64,000 nucleotides of DNA from contig NZ_JAANOU010000001.1 in the NCBI RefSeq assembly GCF_011758765.1, positions 3,720,001-3,784,000 on the forward strand, written 5' to 3'. Shown in pieces: positions 57,870 to 64,000 of this stretch. The position numbers and the translations under genes were made by a program. Origin of the DNA: Amycolatopsis viridis (GTDB lineage Bacteria; Actinomycetota; Actinomycetes; Mycobacteriales; Pseudonocardiaceae). The first letter of the stretch is position 1, and each line of letters starts with the position of its first letter. The notes under the pieces are model-generated. The model was not told where the DNA came from. It searched no databases and saw only the letters and a list, made by a program, of their open reading frames with translations.

Positions 57870-58955
57870 GTGACGTCGAGGACGCAGCCTGCATCCCCCG
57901 GTCAGTACGCCGGGGAGCAGGCGCCGGGGCAAGCGCCGTACCACCCCGGCGCGACTCCCGGACCAGGTGTGCCGATCAGCCACAACGGCCACGGCGAACT
58001 GCACGAGACCATGCGCCGCATCGCGGGCAACGTCGAGCGGGTGCTGGTGGGCAAGCCCGAGGTGGTGCGCGTCGCGCTGGTGACGCTGCTGGCCGAGGGC
58101 CACCTGCTGGTCGAGGACGTGCCCGGGGTGGGCAAGACCTCGCTGGCCAAGGCGCTGGCGAGGTCCATCGACTGCACGGTCAGCCGCATCCAGTTCACGC
58201 CCGACCTGCTGCCCAGCGACGTCACCGGCGTGTCCATCTACAACCGGCAGACCGGTGACTTCGAGTTCCGGCCCGGACCGGTGTTCGCCAACATCGTGGT
58301 CGGCGACGAGATCAACCGCGCGTCGCCGAAGACGCAGTCGGCGCTGCTGGAGTGCATGGAGGAGAAACAGGTCACGGTCGACACCACGACCTACCGCCTG
58401 GAGGACCCCTTCATGGTCATCGCCACCCAGAACCCGATCGAGATGGAGGGCACCTACGCCCTGCCCGAGGCGCAGCGCGACCGGTTCACCGCGCGCGTCT
58501 CGATCGGCTACCCCGACCAGCAGGCCGAGCTGGCGATGGTGGACGAGCACTCCGGCCACGACCCGCTCGCGGACCTGCAGCCGGTGTCCGACGCGGCCAC
58601 CCTGGAACGGCTGATCCAGACGGTGCGCGCCGTGCACATGGCGCCGGAGGTGCGCAAGTACGCGGTCGACCTGGTCGCCGCGACCCGGCAGGTGCCGGAG
58701 ATCCGGCTGGGCGCTTCGCCGCGGGCCACGCTGCAGCTGGTCCGCGCGGCGCGTGCCCAGGCCGCGCTGTCCGGCCGGGACTTCGTCGTCCCGGACGACC
58801 TGCACGCCGTCGCCGTTCCGGTGCTCGCGCACCGGCTGGTGCTGACGACCGAGGCGCACGCCGCCCGCCGGTCGGCCACCGACGTGGTCCGCGCGGTGCT
58901 GCACCGGGTGCCGGTACCGCAGGGCGGTCATCCGCAGACCTCCGGCCACCGGTAG
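57870..58955 (+). CDS. MoxR-family AAA+ ATPase
   Basis: 361 residues. Walker A VEDVPGVGKTSLAKALA, Walker B VVGDEINRASPKTQSALLE and sensor I VIATQNPIEMEGTYALPEAQ are all intact. A ~40-residue Pro/Gln/Gly-rich tail precedes the ATPase. MoxR proteins act as chaperones in assembling or activating complexes. AGGAGG lies 4 bases before the GTG. It is followed by a DUF58 gene after 3 bases, the standard pairing. Confidence 0.93.
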   Translation: MTSRTQPASPGQYAGEQAPGQAPYHPGATPGPGVPISHNGHGELHETMRRIAGNVERVLVGKPEVVRVALVTLLAEGHLLVEDVPGVGKTSLAKALARSIDCTVSRIQFTPDLLPSDVTGVSIYNRQTGDFEFRPGPVFANIVVGDEINRASPKTQSALLECMEEKQVTVDTTTYRLEDPFMVIATQNPIEMEGTYALPEAQRDRFTARVSIGYPDQQAELAMVDEHSGHDPLADLQPVSDAATLERLIQTVRAVHMAPEVRKYAVDLVAATRQVPEIRLGASPRATLQLVRAARAQAALSGRDFVVPDDLHAVAVPVLAHRLVLTTEAHAARRSATDVVRAVLHRVPVPQGGHPQTSGHR

Positions 58956-58958
58956 CCG

Positions 58959-60245
58959 GTGACGTTCCGGATGTTCCGGTCGCTGTCGGGGCTGACCACG
59001 CGGGGGCGCTGCCTGCTCGCCGCCGGGGTGGCGGCCGCGGTCTGCGCGGTGGTGCTCAACGAACGCGACCTGTTGCGGGTCGCCGTGTTCGTGATCGCGC
59101 TGCCGCTGCTGGTCGCCCTGTTCATCGCGGCGTCCCGGGTGCGCATCGGCGCGTCCCGCACGCTGCTGCCCGAGCGCGTCCCGGCCGGTTCGGCGGGCGA
59201 GGTGGAACTGGCGTTGTGGCGCGACGGCAAGCTGCCGGCCGGTGAGGTCCTGCTCGAGGACGGCGTGCCGTACGCGCTGGGATCGCGGCCGCGGTTCGTG
59301 GTGGAACGCCTGCCGCACGGCCGGGTCATCGCGTTGCGGTACCCGGTCCAGCCGATGATGCGCGGCATCCAGCAGGTCGGCCCGCTGCGCGCGACGCTGA
59401 CCGATCCGTTCGGGCTGTGCGAGTTCGACCGCGAGCTGATCGCGCACTCGCGGCTGGTGGTGGTGCCGAAGGTGGTCGGCCTGTCGGGGCTGCCCAGCGG
59501 TGCCGGGATCGGCGCGGGCGACGACGGCAGCGTGCGGTTGCGGGCCGGCCAGGGCGAGACCGACGTGGTGGTGCGGCAGTACCGCCAGGGCGACGACCTG
59601 CGCAAGGTGCACTGGCGGTCGACCGCCCGGCGCGACGAGATCATGGTGCGCGTCGAGGAGCGGCCGTGGCGTGGCGGCACCACGGTGCTGCTGGACCACC
59701 GGGCGGCCGCGCACCACGGCACGGGCCCGGCCGCGAGCCTGGAGTGGGCGATTTCGTTCGCCGCGAGCGTGTGCGTGCACGTCCGCCGCGCCGGGCACCG
59801 GGTCCGCCTGGTCACCGAGCACGGCAAGGCGCTGGCCGACGTGCCCGGCGACGGTGGCGAAGGGTACGACAACGTGCTGCTCGACGCGCTCGCCGCGCTG
59901 CAGCCCGCGCACCAGCGCGATCTGACGACAGGCCACGACCCGGCCGAGGGACAGGAGCTGATCGCGATCCTCGGAACGGTGTCGAACCAGGCGGTGACGG
60001 AACTGGCCCGGTTCCGGCCGCGCGGCATCCGGAGTCTGGCGGTGCTGCTGGACACGCCGGCCTGGTCGGGCGGCGTGAGCGCCCCGGAGCAGCGCGCGGC
60101 CGCGACGGAGGAGTCGGCGGCGCTGCTGCGCGCCGCGGGCTGGGGCGTGGTGGTGGCCGGCCCCGCCGCACCGATGCCGCAGGTGTGGGCGGAACTGTGC
60201 CGCACCGCCGCCGGACGGGGCAGCCTGATCGGAGGCCCGCTGTGA
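58959..60245 (+). CDS. DUF58 (VWA-like) membrane protein
   Basis: 428 residues. Two N-terminal helices (CLLAAGVAAAVCAVVLN and VAVFVIALPLLVALFIAA) are followed by the DUF58 core VVRQYRQGDDLRKVHWRSTARRDEIMVR. It probably partners MoxR in an envelope process; the mechanism is unknown. The GTG start at 58959 has no clear ribosome site and relies on coupling with moxR. An ATG at 58968 is an alternative. Confidence 0.9.
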   Translation: MTFRMFRSLSGLTTRGRCLLAAGVAAAVCAVVLNERDLLRVAVFVIALPLLVALFIAASRVRIGASRTLLPERVPAGSAGEVELALWRDGKLPAGEVLLEDGVPYALGSRPRFVVERLPHGRVIALRYPVQPMMRGIQQVGPLRATLTDPFGLCEFDRELIAHSRLVVVPKVVGLSGLPSGAGIGAGDDGSVRLRAGQGETDVVVRQYRQGDDLRKVHWRSTARRDEIMVRVEERPWRGGTTVLLDHRAAAHHGTGPAASLEWAISFAASVCVHVRRAGHRVRLVTEHGKALADVPGDGGEGYDNVLLDALAALQPAHQRDLTTGHDPAEGQELIAILGTVSNQAVTELARFRPRGIRSLAVLLDTPAWSGGVSAPEQRAAATEESAALLRAAGWGVVVAGPAAPMPQVWAELCRTAAGRGSLIGGPL

Positions 60246-60324
60246 CCCCTGCGCGAGTTCTCCGTGCGGACGCCTGCGGCCGGCCACGCGCCGCGACCAC
60301 GCACCGCACCTCCGGGGGAACGTC

Positions 60325-62841
60325 GTGACCACCACGGCCGGCCCTGGTTCGCGGCCGGACTCCCCACCGCCCGGCCCGCCGGAACTGCACCAGCCCAGCC
60401 GGCGCGTCGTGGAGCCGTCGCAGTGGCGGGGTTCGATCCTGCCCCCGGTGGCGGCCGGACTGGCCACGCTCTGCGCGTCGACCTCGCTGACCGGCGTGGT
60501 CGGCGGGGTGGGCTGGCTCGGGTACGTGACCGTCGCCGTCGTGCTCGTCGCCGCCACCGGCCTGGCGCTGCGGGCGGTGCGCACCCCGACCGTCGTCGTC
60601 GGGCTGGCTCAGCTCGTCGCGCTGCTGTTGCTGATCACCGGGGTGTTCACCAGCAACGGCATCGTCGGCGTCATCCCCGGCCCGACCGCGCTGGACGAGC
60701 TCAACGGCGTCCTCACCGCGGCGTTCGACCAGATCCGCAGCGGCCTGCCGCCGGTCGACGCGACACCGCCGATCCTGTGCCTGGTGACCATCGCGATCGG
60801 GCTGGTCGCGGTGCTGGTGGACACCCTCACCGTCACCGCCTCCGCCCCCGCGGCCACCGGCCTGGTGCTGCTGTGCGTCTACGCGGTACCGGCCTCGCTG
60901 GCCGACGGCATGCTGCCCTGGTGGACCTTCGTGCTCGGCGCGTCGGCCTTCGCCGGCCTGCTCGCCGTGGACGGCAACCACCGCCACCGCCGCTGGCGCA
61001 ACCGGGACTCCCCCGGCCTCGGCAACGCACCGGCCGCCGCGTCCGCGCCGGTGGCCGTGGTCGCGGTGGCGCTGGTGCTCGGCCTGGTCGCCGGCAGCGC
61101 GGTCACCGCGGTCGGCACCGTCGGCCGGCTGCCGGGCAGCGGCCAAAGCGGCGCGGGCGCCGGATCCGGCGGGCTGGGCGTCAACCCGTTCACCTCGCTG
61201 CGCGGCATGCTCGACCAGGGCACCACCGTCGACCTGTTCCGCGTCCGCGGCCTGGGCAACGACAAGCGCCTGCTGCGCGCGTTCACGCTCGACACCTACC
61301 GGCCCAACCGCGGCTGGAGCCTCCCGGACGGCCCCATGCCGGCCGGTTTCCCGGCGAACCAGCCGTTGCCGGCCGCACCGGGTGACGACGGCGCCGGCGA
61401 GGCGCGCCAGATCCAGATCGAGCCGCTGAACTGGGTGGACGTGTGGATGCCGGTGTACGGGCAGCTGCGCGGTCTGCAGGGCGTACCGCCGGGCTGGTAC
61501 TACGACCCGGGCAGCGGCGCGGTGTTCAGCGAGCGCAAGCAGCGGATCGCGCCGTACCTGGAGGCCGCGTCGCTGGCCGAGCCGTCGAAGGACCGGCTGG
61601 AGTCGGCCACCGCCGGCGGCGGGGACATCCCGGCGACCTACAGCCAGATCACCGGCGTCGACCCGCGTGTGGTGACCCTGACGCAGAACCTCGCCGCGGG
61701 AGCGCGGACCGATTTCGACAAGGCGAGCGCGATCTGGCGGTACTTCAGCGCCGAGAACGGGTTCACCTACGACACCGCCACGGCCGCCGCGACCGACAGC
61801 GACGCCCTGGCCGACTTCCTGCTCAACGGGAAGCGCGGGTTCTGCGAGCAGTTCGCCTCCGCGATGGCCGTGATGCTGCGGGTGCTGCACCTGCCGGCAC
61901 GGGTGGCGGTCGGGTTCACGTCGGGCTACGCCGACGGTGACGCCCGGCTGATCACCTCGCAGGACGCGCACGCGTGGGTCGAGGTGTACTTCCGCGACCT
62001 GGGCTGGGTCAGCTTCGACCCCACACCGCGCTCGGACGGTCGCGGCTACGTGCCGCCGTACCTGCAGTCCGGTGCCACCTCCAGCAGCTCCACCGGCTCG
62101 GAGGACGAGGACGTGCCGAGCGTGTCCACCACCCGGGTCGCCCCGAGCGGTGCGCCGGAGACGCAGGGCAGCGTGGCGCACCCCGGTGCGACCCAGGCCA
62201 CGCCGGCCGGCAGCGCGCCGGGCTGGACCGGGTGGACCGCGCTGGTGCTGGTGCTGATCGCGCTGGCCCTGACCGCCGGCGCGTTCGTGGCCCTCCGCAC
62301 GCTGCGCGGCCGGCCGGCCGCGTGGCTGCCGCTGGCCGCGGCGGGCGCGTGGCTGGTCGCCGTGGTGCTGACCGCCTGGCTGGTGCACTGGGTGCTGGCA
62401 CTGGTCCTGCTGCTGCTCGCGGTGGCCGGGCTGGCCCCGGTGGTGCTGCGGGAGATCCACCGGCACCGCCGCCTCACCGCGATCGGCGAAGGCCGGCCGG
62501 GTGCGGCCGACGCGGCCTGGGCGGAGCTGATGGACGAGTGCACCGACCGCGGGATGCCGATCCCGCCGAGCGACACGGTCCGCACGGCTGCCCAGAAGCT
62601 CGCGACCCAGCACCACCTCGACGACGAGGGCAAGGCCCACCTGCGCACGGTGATCGGCGCGGTGGAGCGCTCGTGGTACTCCCCGGCCGAGGCGATGGAC
62701 GAGAACTTCGCGTCGGCGTTCCAGGGGCTGCGGCGCAGCCTGGAGCGCAACGCGCCGATGTCCTGGCGGGGCCGCCTGTTCCCGCGTTCGGTGTTCCGCA
62801 AGCGCATCACCGCCGGTCGCGGAACGCCCGCGATCGGTTGA
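60325..62841 (+). CDS. Transglutaminase-domain membrane protein (TgpA-like)
   Basis: 838 residues. Several N-terminal transmembrane helices (~40-260), an extracytosolic transglutaminase-like domain with Cys507 (KRGFCEQFASAMAVML), His549 (DAHAWVEVYF) and Asp565 (SFDPTPR), then two further helices and a cytosolic tail. The three catalytic residues are in place. It is the third gene of the MoxR-DUF58-transglutaminase operon, and GGGGGAA precedes the GTG. Its 3' end overlaps the convergent MFS gene by 35 bp. Confidence 0.92.
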   Translation: MTTTAGPGSRPDSPPPGPPELHQPSRRVVEPSQWRGSILPPVAAGLATLCASTSLTGVVGGVGWLGYVTVAVVLVAATGLALRAVRTPTVVVGLAQLVALLLLITGVFTSNGIVGVIPGPTALDELNGVLTAAFDQIRSGLPPVDATPPILCLVTIAIGLVAVLVDTLTVTASAPAATGLVLLCVYAVPASLADGMLPWWTFVLGASAFAGLLAVDGNHRHRRWRNRDSPGLGNAPAAASAPVAVVAVALVLGLVAGSAVTAVGTVGRLPGSGQSGAGAGSGGLGVNPFTSLRGMLDQGTTVDLFRVRGLGNDKRLLRAFTLDTYRPNRGWSLPDGPMPAGFPANQPLPAAPGDDGAGEARQIQIEPLNWVDVWMPVYGQLRGLQGVPPGWYYDPGSGAVFSERKQRIAPYLEAASLAEPSKDRLESATAGGGDIPATYSQITGVDPRVVTLTQNLAAGARTDFDKASAIWRYFSAENGFTYDTATAAATDSDALADFLLNGKRGFCEQFASAMAVMLRVLHLPARVAVGFTSGYADGDARLITSQDAHAWVEVYFRDLGWVSFDPTPRSDGRGYVPPYLQSGATSSSSTGSEDEDVPSVSTTRVAPSGAPETQGSVAHPGATQATPAGSAPGWTGWTALVLVLIALALTAGAFVALRTLRGRPAAWLPLAAAGAWLVAVVLTAWLVHWVLALVLLLLAVAGLAPVVLREIHRHRRLTAIGEGRPGAADAAWAELMDECTDRGMPIPPSDTVRTAAQKLATQHHLDDEGKAHLRTVIGAVERSWYSPAEAMDENFASAFQGLRRSLERNAPMSWRGRLFPRSVFRKRITAGRGTPAIG

Positions 62842-63955
62842 CGACGGCGGTGGCGAGCAGACCGCACACCGCCGCCACGGCCACGGCGACCGGCAGTGCA
62901 CCGTGTCCGAGCGCGGCGCCACCGACGCCGGCACCGGCCGCGATGCCGATCTGGAACGCGACGATGTAGACCGCGGACGCCAGATCCGGGTGGGTGGCGA
63001 CGCGCAGGACCGCGGCCTGCAGTACCACCCCGATCCCGGCGGCCGGCAACGCCCAGAGCACGACGGCGGCCCCTGCGACGACGCCGGAACCGGTGACCAG
63101 CAGCACGATCATGCAGGCCGCGAGCCCGGCGGTGACGAGCAGCGCGGTCGCCCGCGGGTGGCCGTCCACCCCGCGCCCGATCAGCACCAGGCCGAGCAGG
63201 CCCGCCACGCCGTGCGCGAACAGCAGGGCCGACGTCGCCGGCCCGGTGAGGTGGGCGAAGTCCGCGATGATCGCAGTGATGTAGGTGAACGCGGCGAAGT
63301 GCCCGGTCACCACGATCAGCGTGGCCAGGTTGACCGGCCACAGGGACCGGTTCAGCGCTCCGCGCGTGCCCGCCACCGGCCCCGCCGGCATCGGATCGAC
63401 CGTCAGTCGGATCACCACCGCGGACAGTGCCGCGGCGGCGGCCACCGTGAGGACCGTCGGGCGCCAGCCGATCGTGGCACCGAGCCACGAGCTCAGCGGT
63501 AGCCCGAGGAGGAACGCCAGCGAGTTCCCGGCGAACACGACGGCGGTGGCGCGGCCGCCGCGCTCCGGCCCGAGCAGCCGGGCGGCCATCGCCGCCACCA
63601 CCGACCAGAACACCCCGTGCCCGGCCGCGGCGACGAGCCGGGCGAGCACCGCGACGGCGTATCCGGGCGCGACCGCGAGCAGGAGGTTGGACACCGCGAC
63701 CGCCGCCACCGTGACCAGCGCGGCCGTCCGGCGGTCCCAGCGCACGGTGAGCGCGACCAGCGGCACGACCGAGACCGCGACGACGAGGGCGTATCCGGTC
63801 ATCAGCAGGCCGACGGCCGGCTCGGACACGGCGAACCCTTCCGCGAGCTGCGGCAGCAGCGCGACCGGCAGGTTTTCCGAGGTCACGGACACGAAGCAGG
63901 CGGCGCTGAGGGCGGCCAGCGCCACTCCGGTCCGGGACGGGCTTCCGACTCGCAT
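62807..63955 (-). CDS. MFS transporter (12 TM, AraJ/DHA1-type)
   Basis: 382 residues with about twelve helices. VSVTSENLPVALLPQLAEGFAVSEPAVGLLMTGYALVVA and LVALTVRWDRR (motif A region) mark a DHA1-type exporter. The substrate is unknown. A TATCGT -10 (63967-63962) lies 6 bases before the ATG, so the mRNA is probably leaderless, and that -10 sits inside a palindromic operator. It is probably controlled by the divergent gene at the window edge. Confidence 0.88.
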   Translation of the reverse strand: MRVGSPSRTGVALAALSAACFVSVTSENLPVALLPQLAEGFAVSEPAVGLLMTGYALVVAVSVVPLVALTVRWDRRTAALVTVAAVAVSNLLLAVAPGYAVAVLARLVAAAGHGVFWSVVAAMAARLLGPERGGRATAVVFAGNSLAFLLGLPLSSWLGATIGWRPTVLTVAAAAALSAVVIRLTVDPMPAGPVAGTRGALNRSLWPVNLATLIVVTGHFAAFTYITAIIADFAHLTGPATSALLFAHGVAGLLGLVLIGRGVDGHPRATALLVTAGLAACMIVLLVTGSGVVAGAAVVLWALPAAGIGVVLQAAVLRVATHPDLASAVYIVAFQIGIAAGAGVGGAALGHGALPVAVAVAAVCGLLATAVVNRSRAFRDRR

Positions 63956-63972
63956 TGTGTAACGATACACAA
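63955..63972. promoter_or_regulatory. Palindromic operator between divergent genes
   Basis: TTGTGTA-ACGA-TACACAA is a perfect 7-bp inverted repeat overlapping the MFS -10 (TATCGT) and start codon. Binding there would block the MFS gene and could act on the divergent gene, whose own TAGGCT -10 is at 63974-63979. Confidence 0.75.
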
Positions 63973-63985
63973 CTAGGCTGGGGGC

Positions 63986-64000
63986 ATGTCCAGTCCCGAT
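63986..64000 (+). CDS. 5' end of a divergent gene, probably a regulator (partial)
   Basis: ATG at 63986 opens a frame (M-S-S-P-D) that runs off the window. TAGGCT at 63974-63979 lies 6 bases before it, consistent with a leaderless start. The position opposite an MFS pump and next to a palindrome suggests a TetR- or MarR-type repressor, but only five codons are visible. Confidence 0.4.

Noticed and set aside
59812..62934. 1040-codon minus-strand frame opposite the transglutaminase gene
   Set aside because: Low-complexity His/Gln/Arg composition typical of antisense to high-GC coding DNA; the plus strand has a complete catalytic triad.

Overview
The window is GC-rich, densely packed actinobacterial chromosome. 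Four things point to an actinomycete: a complete division and cell-wall (dcw) cluster with SepF, YggT and Wag31; F420-type oxidoreductases; an orphan ESX (type VII secretion) accessory group; and actinobacterial riboswitch classes. Gene content fits Pseudonocardiaceae, possibly Amycolatopsis-like, but the genus is an inference. I see no rRNA, tRNA, insertion sequence, prophage or CRISPR array.

Left third (1-22 kb): accessory and stress metabolism. After a partial gene and an unrecognised gene come two overlapping glycosyltransferases. A small membrane protein then diverges from a SigB/SigF-type sigma factor. That sigma gene and the adjacent ClpC-like unfoldase both carry promoter signatures that such a sigma factor reads (GNNT-N16-GGGTAG). 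A DUF6480 protein follows clpC. Next are an SCO6745-family protein coupled to an amidase, a beta-phosphoglucomutase coupled to a GH65 phosphorylase, a DUF2945/DUF3140 pair, an Fpg/Nei glycosylase, two F420-type proteins, and two tandem DUF885 hydrolase-like paralogues.

Middle (20-35 kb): RluD-type pseudouridine synthase and LspA. A class V aminotransferase/cysteine-desulfurase-like enzyme sits behind a SAM-IV riboswitch. Then come a CPA-type antiporter, DUF167, an ArsR regulator, a MecA-like penicillin-binding protein, ileS behind a T-box leader, and an MFS pump divergent from a second, related ArsR regulator over a strong inverted-repeat operator.

Core (34-55 kb, minus strand, read right to left): mraZ-rsmH-ftsL-ftsI-murE-murF-mraY-murD-ftsW-murG-murC-ftsQ, then an OsmC/DinB pair inserted before ftsZ-pgeF-yggS-sepF-yggT-wag31. 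Nearly every junction overlaps or abuts, so translation is probably coupled. Four GTGG repeats at exact 10-bp spacing overlie the mraZ promoter and look like an MraZ operator. ftsZ has its own TTGACA promoter.

Right end (55-64 kb): an ESX-type accessory operon (helical protein, DUF3558 lipoprotein, PPE-like protein, EspG) without secretion machinery. It diverges from a MoxR / DUF58 / transglutaminase operon, the usual three-gene MoxR set. The window closes with an MFS transporter sharing a perfect palindrome with a divergent gene that is cut by the window edge.
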